Of a DNA stretch of 64,000 nucleotides, positions 35,292-43,878 are shown piece by piece (the first letter of the stretch is position 1; each line of letters starts with the position of its first letter). The stretch lies in contig WGMJ01000003.1 in NCBI GenBank assembly GCA_016125135.1, forward strand, positions 124,001 to 188,000. Direction: 5' to 3'. A model generated the notes under the pieces. It saw only the letters and a list, made by a program, of their open reading frames with translations. It did no database searches and had not been told where the DNA came from. Made by a program: the position numbers and the translations under genes. This DNA comes from Alphaproteobacteria bacterium (GTDB lineage: Bacteria; Pseudomonadota; Alphaproteobacteria; Micavibrionales; Micavibrionaceae).

Positions 35292-35933
35292 ATGATAACA
35301 GTTGAACAAATCAAGGCCGCGCGCGCTTTACTGGACTGGACACAGGATGACCTTGCCGCAGCCGCGAGTCTCTCCAAACCCTCCATCAACACGCTGGAGC
35401 GCCGGATTGCAAACCCGAAGATGGAAACCCTTACCTCAATCCAGAAGGCCCTAGAAAAAGCGGGCGTAGAATTTACCGACGGCCCCGGCGTGAAATTGAA
35501 AACCACCGTACTAAAAACCCAAGTATGGGAGGGTGATGATAGTTTAGTGCGCTTGGTACACGATATATTCGAGACCCTTGTGAATACTGACAAAGAGCTC
35601 ATGATAGCCGGCATCGCCGAAGATAAATATGAAACAATCGGCGGCGAGAATATAAAAGCCCTTGTTGAAAAGCGCGTAAAGCATGGCATTAAAACAAAAT
35701 TGCTTTCATGTGAGGGGGATACAAATTTCCTTGAACCTATTTCGCATTATCGCTGGATATCAAAAGAGCTTTTTAGCAAAACCCCTTGGTATGTCTATGA
35801 TAACAAATATGCCATTTTCCTCTGGGGACCGCCTAAGAAGGTTGTTTTGATTGAAAACGCTGAAATAGCCGAATGTTACCGCCAACAATTTACAGCGCTG
35901 TGGAACATGGCCAAACCATCGAAGAAAAAATGA
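35292..35933 (+). CDS. XRE-type regulator with a TrmB-like effector domain
   Basis: A 213-residue transcription regulator. The N-terminal helix-turn-helix (ITVEQIKAARALLDWTQDDLAAAASLSKPSINTLERR, residues 2-38) is of the XRE class. The C-terminal part, from about 75, contains LVEKRVKHGIKTKLL and HYRWISKELFSKTPWYVYDNKYAIFLWGPPKKVVLIENAEIAECYRQQFTALW, resembling the TrmB/phospholipase-D-like effector domain of some regulators. The ligand is unknown. Its stop overlaps the FemAB-like gene start (ATGA). Confidence 0.75.
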   Translation: MITVEQIKAARALLDWTQDDLAAAASLSKPSINTLERRIANPKMETLTSIQKALEKAGVEFTDGPGVKLKTTVLKTQVWEGDDSLVRLVHDIFETLVNTDKELMIAGIAEDKYETIGGENIKALVEKRVKHGIKTKLLSCEGDTNFLEPISHYRWISKELFSKTPWYVYDNKYAIFLWGPPKKVVLIENAEIAECYRQQFTALWNMAKPSKKK

Positions 35934-36874
35934 TAGAGATTATCTGGAATAGTTTAAGCCCTGATGCATGGGAAGCACGTTTTGCTACAATTAAACGCTC
36001 CACCCTTACACAAAGCTATGCTTATGCCCGTGCGGTTGCCCCGCAGCTTCATTTGCGTGGGCGCTGGGGCCTGATTATGCGGGGTGAACAAGAAGCCGGG
36101 CTTGCGCAATTGCTCGAAGGCAACACATTCGGTGGCATTCTAAGCGCCCTCATATTAGACCGTGGACCGTTGTGGTTTGACGGGTACGGCACACAAGCTG
36201 ACTGGCAAGGCTTCCTGACCGCCATGGATAAAGAATTTCCGCACCGTTTCGGGCGACGCCGCAGATTGATTTTAGAGTTGGAAGATAACCCTGCACACAG
36301 GACCGCCACGGAACATCTGAAACCCAACAAGAATTTGCCAGGCTACCAGACTGCATGGGTGGATTTGACTGCTGACGCTGAAACACTTCGGTCAAATATG
36401 CGACGTGATATCCGCCAGCGGCTCAAGAAAGCCGAAGAGACTGAACTAGAAATACAAATAGACCTTGAAGGCAAAAGCCTGAAAAGCTTTCTGCTTGGCT
36501 ATGCCGCAGACAAAGCGCGGCGCGGTTACCCCGGGCCTGATGTAAAAACACTTGCGGCATTCGCCCGCACTTTTTTGCGAGACAAGAAACTATTATTGAT
36601 GCAGGCCGTGAACAGCCATGAAGTACTGGCCGTTATATATATATTAATTCACGGGCAAAGCGCGACCTACCAAGCCGGCTGGACAACAGATGCAGGGCGC
36701 GAAGTCAGCGCTCACCATTTACTTCTCTTCAAGGCAATGCAGGAGTTGAAAAATCGTGGCGTCAATGATCTGGACCTTGGTGGCATCCGCACTGATGGCG
36801 CGGCAAAAGGTATTGCAGATTTTAAATTGGGGCTAGGCGGGCAGCCTATGACTTACCTGAACGGCTTTTACTAA
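35930..36874 (+). CDS. FemAB-like peptidoglycan/GNAT aminoacyltransferase
   Basis: A 314-residue protein of the FemAB/lipid II amino-acid transferase group (GNAT fold). It shows RSNMRRDIRQRLKKAEE, HHLLLFKAMQELKNRGVNDLDLGGIR and a C-terminal ADFKLGLGGQPMTYLNGFY. Gram-negative members act in cell-envelope or exopolysaccharide aminoacylation; the role here is not known. The start at 35930 is chosen because it overlaps the regulator stop in ATGA and matches the family N-terminus. It overlaps the convergent sco gene by four bases. Confidence 0.8.
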   Translation: MIEIIWNSLSPDAWEARFATIKRSTLTQSYAYARAVAPQLHLRGRWGLIMRGEQEAGLAQLLEGNTFGGILSALILDRGPLWFDGYGTQADWQGFLTAMDKEFPHRFGRRRRLILELEDNPAHRTATEHLKPNKNLPGYQTAWVDLTADAETLRSNMRRDIRQRLKKAEETELEIQIDLEGKSLKSFLLGYAADKARRGYPGPDVKTLAAFARTFLRDKKLLLMQAVNSHEVLAVIYILIHGQSATYQAGWTTDAGREVSAHHLLLFKAMQELKNRGVNDLDLGGIRTDGAAKGIADFKLGLGGQPMTYLNGFY

Positions 36875-37461
36875 AGCATAGCCTTTATTTCTTCTGCCAT
36901 TTGTGCAGCGGTATCATCCGTCTTGAAAACTTTAATCAACTCATTTTGCGGGCCAAGAAAATAAATAAAGGCACTATGGTCCATAAGATAATTTTCGGTA
37001 TCCCCGCCCGGTACTTTTGATGCATAGATTTTATAACCTTTGATCACCGGATCAATAACGGCGCGGGCCCCCGTAAGACCGACGATGGAATCATCAAAAT
37101 TCGATAGAAAATCCTTCAAAACAGCAGGTGTATCACGCTCGGGGTCAACTGTAATAAAAAGCGGTTGAACTTTTTGTGCGTCAGCTCCTAGAATATCTAG
37201 CGCCTCTGATATTTTCTGCAACTCGGTCGGGCAAATAGCGGGGCAGAATGTAAAACCAAAGAAAACCAGCTTATATTTGCCGTCGAAATCAGCACGTGTA
37301 CGCGTTTGCTCGTTCTGATCAATGAGCGTGAAATCTGTGCCAAAAGCCTCACTGCCAAACTCGCTTGTTTTAGACGGCGCGTTTAGAAGAAGCGTTACAA
37401 GCGCGACAACAAGGATAGTGAGAAGGGAAGACAAAAAAAGGAGGGCATGATTTCTTTTCAT
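36871..37461 (-). CDS. SCO1/SenC family copper chaperone
   Basis: A 196-residue membrane-anchored thioredoxin-fold protein that delivers copper to cytochrome oxidase. An N-terminal membrane helix (FLSSLLTILVVALVTLLL) is followed by the CuA-site motif FCPAICPTE (Cys73, Cys77) and the distal His162 in DHSAFIYF. Together with SURF1 at 6 kb it indicates a haem-copper oxidase, whose genes are outside the window. It ends four bases inside the convergent FemAB gene. Confidence 0.92.
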   Translation of the reverse strand: MKRNHALLFLSSLLTILVVALVTLLLNAPSKTSEFGSEAFGTDFTLIDQNEQTRTRADFDGKYKLVFFGFTFCPAICPTELQKISEALDILGADAQKVQPLFITVDPERDTPAVLKDFLSNFDDSIVGLTGARAVIDPVIKGYKIYASKVPGGDTENYLMDHSAFIYFLGPQNELIKVFKTDDTAAQMAEEIKAML

Positions 37462-37482
37462 GCCCTCAACTATAGTCAGGAC

Positions 37483-38241
37483 TTACAAAACTTCAAGCAT
37501 TTCGGCAACAAGCGGGTGACGCACAATATCAACAGGGCGTAAGCGCACAACACCAACATTCCCCACTTTTTCCAATTTAGCTGATATGTCGGCAAGGCCC
37601 GACATGCCGTCTAACAAATCGCTCTGGTTCGGGTCACCGGTGACAACCATAGTTGAGTGCCAGCCAAGGCGTGAAAGCAGCATCTTGAGTTGCGTATAAG
37701 TACAATTCTGCGCTTCATCAATGACAACGAATGCATTATTGAGTGTGCGCCCCCGCATAAACCCAACGGGTGCAATCTCGATTGTGCCGTCTTCAAGCAA
37801 TTGGCGCACACGCTTGCCACCTAAACGGTCACCAAGCGCATCATAGAGCGGCCGCAAGTAAGGGGCCATCTTCTCGTGCATATCACCAGGCAGGTAACCA
37901 ATCGATTCGCCCGCCTCCATTGCGGGGCGCGAAAGGATAATCCGCTCGACTGTGCCAGCTTCAAGGGCATCAACAGCCGCTGAAATAGCAAGATAGGTTT
38001 TACCTGTACCGGCAGGACCGATCGCAAGTGTTAGATTCCTCTCTTTAATCGAGTCCATTAATTCACGCTGGCCATCTGTACGGGGCTTTACTTTACGAAC
38101 GTAACTTTTATCGCGGCTATTCTCGATGTCGGTATCAAGCGGATGCCAGTCTGCTGAATCCTCGAAGGTGGGGTGCACAACATTGCCGCGTGTGTGGGAT
38201 TTTTTGTAGCCACGCTCTTTGCGGAAAGATTTTTTATTCAT
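37483..38241 (-). CDS. phoH: PhoH family P-loop ATPase
   Basis: A 252-residue cytoplasmic ATPase. It has Walker A GPAGTGKT (75-82), Walker B VVIDEAQN (172-179) and the family blocks ILSRPAMEAGESIGYLPGDMHEKMAPYLRPLYD and TVVTGDPNQSDL-like VVTGDPNQSDLL. PhoH proteins are linked to RNA metabolism and often coupled to ybeY, which is not next to it here. A strong AAGGAG site precedes the ATG. sco follows 21 bases later. Confidence 0.93.
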   Translation of the reverse strand: MNKKSFRKERGYKKSHTRGNVVHPTFEDSADWHPLDTDIENSRDKSYVRKVKPRTDGQRELMDSIKERNLTLAIGPAGTGKTYLAISAAVDALEAGTVERIILSRPAMEAGESIGYLPGDMHEKMAPYLRPLYDALGDRLGGKRVRQLLEDGTIEIAPVGFMRGRTLNNAFVVIDEAQNCTYTQLKMLLSRLGWHSTMVVTGDPNQSDLLDGMSGLADISAKLEKVGNVGVVRLRPVDIVRHPLVAEMLEVL

Positions 38242-38297
38242 GCTGTACTCCTTGGGTTGGGCCTTGGGTTGAGATTGGACGCGGGAAAAACGGGCAC

Positions 38298-38328
38298 AAA
38301 AAAACCGCGGCGAAGTGTTTCGGCGCGG
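38298..38328 (-). terminator. Terminator of the dotM-X-dotL unit
   Basis: On the minus strand CCGCGCCGAA (38328-38319) pairs, with one mismatch, with TTCGCCGCGG (38314-38305), followed by seven T (38304-38298). It lies 145 bases past dotL and 57 bases before phoH, making the secretion genes a separate transcript. Confidence 0.7.
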
Positions 38329-38472
38329 TCGGGAAAAGCCTTGTAAATGCGGCTTACAATGTCGTCTGGATTCTCTCGGTTTCTAAATAAGGTCAAAGAA
38401 TATGACTTTTGAAGGAGGGGGACGAATCAAACTCTATAATCAATATAACACAAAAATAGCGGTACGTTCAAT

Positions 38473-40728
38473 TTATTCTGCTGCGTCTATATTATCGCCA
38501 CCTTGCTTCTTTTTGCCGCGGAAAATTTGCGCACGCGCGCGAACTGCCGCATCGCGGATTGCCGCTGCTGCGCCACCATCAAGCACACGCCGTTTCGGCG
38601 GCAACACGGCGGCTTTGGCTTGTTGGGCTGGCTCCTGCGTAGTGACGGTTGGGGCCGTTGCTGTTGCTGGTTTAGCTGCAGGTGTGGCTGCCGGAGCAGG
38701 AGGTGTAGCGGCTTGTGCGGCCGGCTTCTCGAGGGCTGTCGGCGTTGTATCCGCAAGGTCAATCTTGTTGTTCAGGCCATAAACGCCAGCAAGCGCAACG
38801 GTACCGGCAACAAGCGTATCTGCACCCATATCAATACCGAGTGAATAGGCATCAACGAGTGCCCTGATTTCTTTTGGCGTCTCGACATTTACATCAGCTT
38901 TGTCTGCGCTCCATCCTTTCTTCACCAACATGTCACGCAGTTTTGTCACCTGCTTGCTGTATTTCAGCATTTGCTCGGATGGTGGCGGCAACGCCATATA
39001 ACGTGTTACACGCATAGCCTTCGCATGACCGGGATTTGCATAGAAGATCTTCACGTCACGCACTGCGTCACCAAAACACATAACAGACTGGCCCGATTTG
39101 AAACCCTTCAACGCATCATAGCTCGCGTTACCACGCAACTGCACAGATGCCTGATAGCTATCATAGTACGTGTGATGAATAGAGCCAGGCTGTGTTGTAA
39201 AGCTCGATACCTCGGTTACAAAGCTCGACCCCACCGTTTTATCGAAGAATTCTTTTGTTTGCGTCGGGTCTTCAAGCTTTCCGAATATTTTGATGTTACA
39301 GTTCGCCGTAATAGAACGCGCTTCTTCTTTTACGCGCTTTTCAAGGGCCGGCAAATCCTGTGCGGCGTAAATCAAACAGAAACCAAGCGAACGGGCCTGC
39401 GCCGCCATAACCGCCATACCTGCGGCGGTATAGTAACCCACCTCATCGAAAACAGTCATAAAAGGTGTTGCCGAGTTTGTTGGCTTATTCTCGATAACGG
39501 TAGAGCTTTCACCTTCAACCGTTGAACCCAATGTCGAACCCATCATCCCCTTGAGTGTCGCCGCAACAATTTTACCCAAGTTTGCGGTTTCGTCGGCGGA
39601 TTTCTCAAGCGCTGGAATAAGAACGATTAGAATGCGGCGGTTCAAAACAACATCCAGCATATCCACGTCTGCCGCTTGTGTGTCGAAAATATACCCGTAA
39701 TCATCACCCAACGACTGCAATGAACGCGTGAACTGCATTGTCAAGTAGCCGTGCTGCTGGCGCGCCGTTGTTGTATCAATCATCGGTTGGCCGGGGCCGG
39801 GTGGCTTTTCACGCCCTTCGTCATCGAATGCGTTATCGTTATAACCAGGCAATGTTTCAAGATAACCCTTGATACTTTCGCGGATTTTTTGCGGCAGCAC
39901 CTCATCGCGTGAGAGTTTCACAACGTTATTGAGCGCCATATAGTTACGGATCGTCCCAACGCTGAGCGGGATATCTTGATTATCCCGCTTCCACGTGAGG
40001 GCCGGCATCAGCGAGCTGACAAGAGACACCGCACGCTCTTTCCACATCGCGTTGTCCCCTTCAGCCTCCGGCATCAGCGACACAAGCATGTTGGTAAGGT
40101 ATGAAGCTGAACCGCTTGAGAACGGGTTCATAGAATTTGACGGCGCGCGTTTATCCGAGTTACCGGTCATATAGTTCAGCACAAACAAATCATCATCACG
40201 GCCAAAGCGCCGCACGAGCGAAGACAGGTTTGACCACAAATCCGTATCGGCCTTACCATCGATAAATACGAAGCCCGACGCCCAACACATGGCATTGGAA
40301 ACGGTCGAGGTCAAACCCACCGTTTTACCAGAGCCCGTTGTTCCAAGATAAAGCATGTGTGTACGGGCCTGATCGTTCGAGAACCACGCCTCTTGTCCGG
40401 TTTTTTCTTCATTGCCAAGATACATGATGCCTTGGCCCTTGCCATCTTTCCCGTTGTTATCCTTGAACTTAGAGTATTTGGGATGACAAAACACCAGCGT
40501 TCTGTCCGACTTGAAAAGAAGGAAGAAGTAGAAAGAAAGAATGGCAAATAGCACGTCTGCATACACAACGAACATATCGGTAACCAACAAGCAAATAGCC
40601 GCCGCGGCAAAAACAGAAACCGACATATCGCGTGTCGTCAGATAATCCTGCCAGTAGCGCTGCCACAGCGGCCGCACATCCCGCAGGAGCGACTTATGTT
40701 TGGTTATATAGCGGGTATCGAGTGCCAT
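38473..40728 (-). CDS. dotL: DotL/IcmO-family type IVB coupling ATPase
   Basis: VirD4/TraG-like inner membrane ATPase that receives substrates for a type IVB (Dot/Icm-type) secretion system. The 751-residue protein has two membrane segments (about 38-72), Walker A GTTGSGKT (129-136), the FVFIDGKADTDLW region, Walker B MTVFDEVGYY and IYAAQDLPALEK. The core matches IcmO/DotL or IncI TrbC. The last 110 residues are Ala/Pro-rich low-complexity sequence ending in a basic peptide, where Legionella DotL binds its adaptors. It starts three bases after the unknown membrane protein gene. No other Dot/Icm genes are in the window. Confidence 0.9.
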   Translation of the reverse strand: MALDTRYITKHKSLLRDVRPLWQRYWQDYLTTRDMSVSVFAAAAICLLVTDMFVVYADVLFAILSFYFFLLFKSDRTLVFCHPKYSKFKDNNGKDGKGQGIMYLGNEEKTGQEAWFSNDQARTHMLYLGTTGSGKTVGLTSTVSNAMCWASGFVFIDGKADTDLWSNLSSLVRRFGRDDDLFVLNYMTGNSDKRAPSNSMNPFSSGSASYLTNMLVSLMPEAEGDNAMWKERAVSLVSSLMPALTWKRDNQDIPLSVGTIRNYMALNNVVKLSRDEVLPQKIRESIKGYLETLPGYNDNAFDDEGREKPPGPGQPMIDTTTARQQHGYLTMQFTRSLQSLGDDYGYIFDTQAADVDMLDVVLNRRILIVLIPALEKSADETANLGKIVAATLKGMMGSTLGSTVEGESSTVIENKPTNSATPFMTVFDEVGYYTAAGMAVMAAQARSLGFCLIYAAQDLPALEKRVKEEARSITANCNIKIFGKLEDPTQTKEFFDKTVGSSFVTEVSSFTTQPGSIHHTYYDSYQASVQLRGNASYDALKGFKSGQSVMCFGDAVRDVKIFYANPGHAKAMRVTRYMALPPPSEQMLKYSKQVTKLRDMLVKKGWSADKADVNVETPKEIRALVDAYSLGIDMGADTLVAGTVALAGVYGLNNKIDLADTTPTALEKPAAQAATPPAPAATPAAKPATATAPTVTTQEPAQQAKAAVLPPKRRVLDGGAAAAIRDAAVRARAQIFRGKKKQGGDNIDAAE

Positions 40729-40731
40729 TTC

Positions 40732-41301
40732 TTAGTTTGCGCCCTGCTGTCTTAAAAATTCATCGGCTGATTGCGGTACACCAAAATCACCCGATGGCAT
40801 TGGCGGCGCGATTTGTGGGTTCACACGCTCTTGCGTAGGGGCGGTATTGTTCAAAATGCCCTGTGCGTGTTTTTCCAGCTTGTATTGCAGTAGCGCCATA
40901 CGACCGGGCACCATAATAAACCAGGCGATGCCCATCAATGCAATCAAGCACAGTAGGAAGACAATAAAGCCGTTGCCGCCACGTTTTTGTTTTGGCGCGG
41001 AGCCTTCACTTTCAGCCTGTGCCCGCATGTGCCCGTGGGCTGATTGTAGGGCACCAGCAATACGATTAAGGGCACGCAACGCCTGTTTGCGGGATGCAAA
41101 GCTGGCGACTTCTGTAACAGCACCGGATGCTCCTTGCGAGATAAGCGTGTGCACATCTTCACTATCAGTGCGCACACTCATTGTTGTGCCACTTTCAACG
41201 GCAAGCTGTGATACAGCGGGCGTTAACGCATCGGATAAATTAATAACAAGCGTCCCGTCAACAACACGGGCGCATGTTTTTTTAGGGCAGCAGAAAACCA
41301 T
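40732..41301 (-). CDS. Unknown single-span membrane protein between DotM and DotL
   Basis: A 189-residue protein that I cannot assign. A soluble N-terminal domain (about 1-110, starting MVFCCPKKTCARVV with three cysteines near the front) precedes a basic stretch, one membrane helix (GFIVFLLCLIALMGIAWFIMVP, near 112-133) and a Pro-rich tail with QSADEFLRQQ. It lies one base after dotM and three bases before dotL on the same strand, so it is very likely made with them. Legionella icmP and icmO have no gene between them, and R64 trbB in this position encodes a thiol isomerase, unlike this protein. A coupling-complex role is inferred from position. Confidence 0.75.
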   Translation of the reverse strand: MVFCCPKKTCARVVDGTLVINLSDALTPAVSQLAVESGTTMSVRTDSEDVHTLISQGASGAVTEVASFASRKQALRALNRIAGALQSAHGHMRAQAESEGSAPKQKRGGNGFIVFLLCLIALMGIAWFIMVPGRMALLQYKLEKHAQGILNNTAPTQERVNPQIAPPMPSGDFGVPQSADEFLRQQGAN

Positions 41302-41302
41302 C

Positions 41303-42556
41303 TTATTTGCTTCCTTTCAGCTTTTTAATACTCTTTGTCTTTTTTGCCTTGCTGTAATCAAGCGGCGGGATTGGCCGCGCAAGGTCAGATGTGAAATATT
41401 CTTCAAGCGTTTTAGTCGCATCATCCATACGCGGGCGGATGATCGGGCGTTGCGTCATTTTCTCGGCTTTGTAATGGGCCATGGCGCCCATAGCCTCGGG
41501 GTGAAATGCCTGTCGTCCCAGATTGTTGAGCGGATACCAAAGGCTGCGGTCATAACCACGAAGCCACACAAACTGTGCAGGCGCCAAAACTCCGCCCTCT
41601 TCCCGCGCAGTTAAAAGTGCGCGTATCAACGCCGTTGTTTCAAAAGCGTGCTGGTTACATTTGGCAAGTGTTTTACCTGCAATATCTTTGTTTTTGAGAA
41701 CCTTGCGTGCAGCGCGCAAAGTCTTGCCCGGAATACGCAAGCCTTTTTGGTAATCCCAGCCCGCCGCTATCTCACCCAGCATATCATCGGACTCACCGCG
41801 TTTACGTGCAGCCTTTAAACAAAAGGCCGCAAGCAAAACCTGCATATGTGGCTTCAATTTCTCGGGCCCGCGCCATGATGCGCCGAGCTGCTTTGCAAGT
41901 GCTGCCGCTGCGACATCCCTATCAAGCTTGCCGTCCGGCATCGGGATATTATTAAACGCGATCCATTCCTCAGGGCCCAATGCTTCAGCAAAGAGAGGTA
42001 ACTCGGCAGGTACAGGCGAGCCAGGCGCACGTGCAGGCTGCTTGCTCGGGTCAAACTTTACAAACGGCCTGATAACCGGAAACATTTTTGCCTGTTCCCG
42101 CATCAGCATTTTCAAATCCATGCTTTTGCGGAACAAAACTTTCGGGCCACGGAATGTACACCACACAGACATACAGAAAAGAATGGCTGCAAAAAGATAA
42201 CGTACCGGATATAGCGCCGTCATCGACATCTGGTTCATGACGTTGTCTGTCAGTTGTAATTTGTTGAGACTCGGCGTTACCAAGCGCCATTTCTCGAAAT
42301 TCAGCATCTGGTCTTTGAAGGGAACAAGGTAATCCTCATCGATAAAATGTGAGACCGCCCACATTTCGGCATAACGCACCCAACGGATTACGCTTTTTAT
42401 GTCATATTCGTAGAAAAAGTAGATAATGAAGAACAGGACGAAGAAAATAATGCCGATAAACAGCCATCCAATAAAAACGTCCGTACTCTGTCCCTTGCCG
42501 TCAGCCACAAAAACCCCGTAAAAAGCTGAAAAGAGCCCAATCAGGCCCAAAAACAT
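41303..42556 (-). CDS. dotM: DotM/IcmP-family type IVB coupling protein
   Basis: A 417-residue inner membrane protein of the Dot/Icm coupling complex, which in Legionella recognises effector signals. Three membrane segments are seen: two at the N-terminus (about 1-20 and 28-48) and one near 118. The C-terminal domain has the family block FVWLRGYDRSLWYPLNNLGRQAFHPEAMGAMAHYKAEK. It is the first gene of a three-gene set with the unknown protein and dotL, the same order as icmP-icmO. IncI TrbA is the alternative name. It is divergent from tRNA-Thr(TGT). Confidence 0.88.
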   Translation of the reverse strand: MFLGLIGLFSAFYGVFVADGKGQSTDVFIGWLFIGIIFFVLFFIIYFFYEYDIKSVIRWVRYAEMWAVSHFIDEDYLVPFKDQMLNFEKWRLVTPSLNKLQLTDNVMNQMSMTALYPVRYLFAAILFCMSVWCTFRGPKVLFRKSMDLKMLMREQAKMFPVIRPFVKFDPSKQPARAPGSPVPAELPLFAEALGPEEWIAFNNIPMPDGKLDRDVAAAALAKQLGASWRGPEKLKPHMQVLLAAFCLKAARKRGESDDMLGEIAAGWDYQKGLRIPGKTLRAARKVLKNKDIAGKTLAKCNQHAFETTALIRALLTAREEGGVLAPAQFVWLRGYDRSLWYPLNNLGRQAFHPEAMGAMAHYKAEKMTQRPIIRPRMDDATKTLEEYFTSDLARPIPPLDYSKAKKTKSIKKLKGSK

Positions 42557-42670
42557 CCATTTTGTAATGGACGTTAATAATTTAACTTAAGATTTGCCAA
42601 ATTACAAAAAATATAGTTATATTTTGCCACTTTTGAAGGTCTGGGCCGTTTTAGCCCCCTTTGCCAGAGT

Positions 42671-42745
42671 GCCGGCTTAGCTCAGCGGTAGAGCAGCGGT
42701 TTTGTAAACCGAAGGTCGGGGGTTCAATCCCCTCAGCCGGCACCA
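42671..42745 (+). tRNA. tRNA-Thr (TGT anticodon)
   Basis: A full cloverleaf: acceptor GCCGGCT/AGCCGGC, D arm TAGCTCAGCGGTAGAG, anticodon loop TTTGTAA giving TGT, T arm GGGGGTTCAATCCCC, and an encoded CCA. It reads ACA codons. Confidence 0.96.
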
Positions 42746-42794
42746 TTTTCTACCTCTTCCTGAACAAAACAGCCTTTTCAAGCGTTGGCTTGGT

Positions 42795-43001
42795 ATGGAA
42801 CTGGTTGACCGTATCAAAACCGGCGGCATTGCAATTGTCAGTCTGGTTGTTTTTGCACTTGTCACAAGTCTGGCTGCGTGGCTCACACACATCATCACAT
42901 GTTTGCAAAATGGTGAATGGGGCTTCCTGATTGCAGGAGCGCTTGCCTTCCCGATTGCCATCATTCACGGCATCGGCATCTGGCTGGGCCTGTGGGGATA
43001 A
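42795..43001 (+). CDS. Small hypothetical membrane protein
   Basis: A 68-residue protein with two hydrophobic segments (IAIVSLVVFALVTSLAAWLTHII and FLIAGALAFPIAIIHGIGIWLGL). The conserved-looking THII and HGIGIW features suggest a genuine inner membrane protein. The ribosome site is weak. It lies 49 bases after a tRNA gene, could be read from the same promoter, and ends 33 bases from a convergent IalB gene. Function unknown. Confidence 0.6.
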   Translation: MELVDRIKTGGIAIVSLVVFALVTSLAAWLTHIITCLQNGEWGFLIAGALAFPIAIIHGIGIWLGLWG

Positions 43002-43034
43002 AGGCCGTCCCCCTTCAAAAAAATAAGGATCAGA

Positions 43035-43628
43035 TTAAGGCTTTAACCGCGGCTCGACCATAGCTTTCGCGAACTCGTCCATCGGGATTTCCAGCTTCAC
43101 CGGTTGGCCATTCTGCGCGCTGCCTTCAATAGCCAATGCCTTTGAACTACGCAACTTGCCAAGAAGTGCATCATCGAGTGTAACGAACGCATAGCAACCA
43201 TCGCCCGTGCAGTAGCGAATCTTGAACGCTAGTGGTGGCTGGCCATCAAGCTTCAACGAAAGCGGGCTATCAAGCACGAGGCCCAGCGGCAGAATGAAAA
43301 CGCCACGCGCAGCTTTATCAGCCTCAGGGTAGCCAACAGCAAATTCAAAAATGCGCTGGCCTGTATCTTTTACAAGCGCGCGGATAAAGACTTCACAATA
43401 TTCCTGCCTTTGGCCTTCTTTCACGTCCTTGAATTTGTCACAGCGTAAGACCCATGACTTTGTACCGTCGACTGGTTTTACCTCGGCCGTCACAGCAGAC
43501 CCGGCACCTGACGCACCTGCCATTTTGTGACCCGAAGATGTTTTGCCCTTATTACCAAAGATAAAAAATCCAGCCAGTGCCAGAACAACAATAAGTGCGA
43601 CAACAATTAAAATGGGCTTCTTTTGCAT
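43035..43628 (-). CDS. IalB-family membrane-anchored periplasmic protein
   Basis: A 197-residue protein with an N-terminal membrane anchor (ILIVVALIVVLALAGFFIF) and an IalB domain: KSWVLRCDKFKDVKEGQRQEYCEVFIRAL, GVFILPLGLVLDSPLSLKLDG and IRYCTGDGCYAFVTLDDALLGKL, with four cysteines likely to form two disulfides. The family's role is unknown in most bacteria. The first gene after tRNA-Thr(GGT) on the minus strand, it may share its transcript. Confidence 0.82.
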   Translation of the reverse strand: MQKKPILIVVALIVVLALAGFFIFGNKGKTSSGHKMAGASGAGSAVTAEVKPVDGTKSWVLRCDKFKDVKEGQRQEYCEVFIRALVKDTGQRIFEFAVGYPEADKAARGVFILPLGLVLDSPLSLKLDGQPPLAFKIRYCTGDGCYAFVTLDDALLGKLRSSKALAIEGSAQNGQPVKLEIPMDEFAKAMVEPRLKP

Positions 43629-43655
43629 TTACTTTTTTCCTTCCAGAAGGGCTGA

Positions 43656-43730
<75 letters not shown>

Positions 43731-43804
43731 ATAGTATCACAGGCATTCGAGGGATAAAATCCGCCCGACCGCGCCACAAATTACAGAAATACCCCCAAAA
43801 AACA

Positions 43805-43845
43805 ATAGTTTTGCCGATACCCACAGGCAAATAGCATAAAACTAT
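43805..43845. promoter_or_regulatory. Nested inverted repeats upstream of the dcd-murA operon
   Basis: ATAGTTTT (43805-43812) is the inverse of AAAACTAT (43838-43845), and inside it TTTGCC (43810-43815) is the inverse of GGCAAA (43826-43831). The element ends 34 bases before the first start codon of the operon. It may be an operator or a leader hairpin; no T run follows. Confidence 0.4.
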
Positions 43846-43878
43846 GGAAATTCTGCTATTTTTACGCTAGAAAATCTT

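Noticed and set aside
38402-38782. 126-residue plus-strand frame with an internal AAGGAGG motif near 38411
   Set aside because: The ribosome-site-like motif has no start codon at the right distance, and the frame is antisense to the low-complexity end of dotL.
42557-42570. CCATT-N4-AATGG inverted repeat at the dotM start
   Set aside because: Five-base arms in AT-rich sequence are expected by chance, and no second copy was found.
42677-42964. 95-residue minus-strand frame overlapping tRNA-Thr(TGT)
   Set aside because: Its C-terminus (RLRGLNPRPSVYKTAALPLS) is the antisense translation of a tRNA, a well-known annotation artefact, and it also covers the small plus-strand membrane gene.
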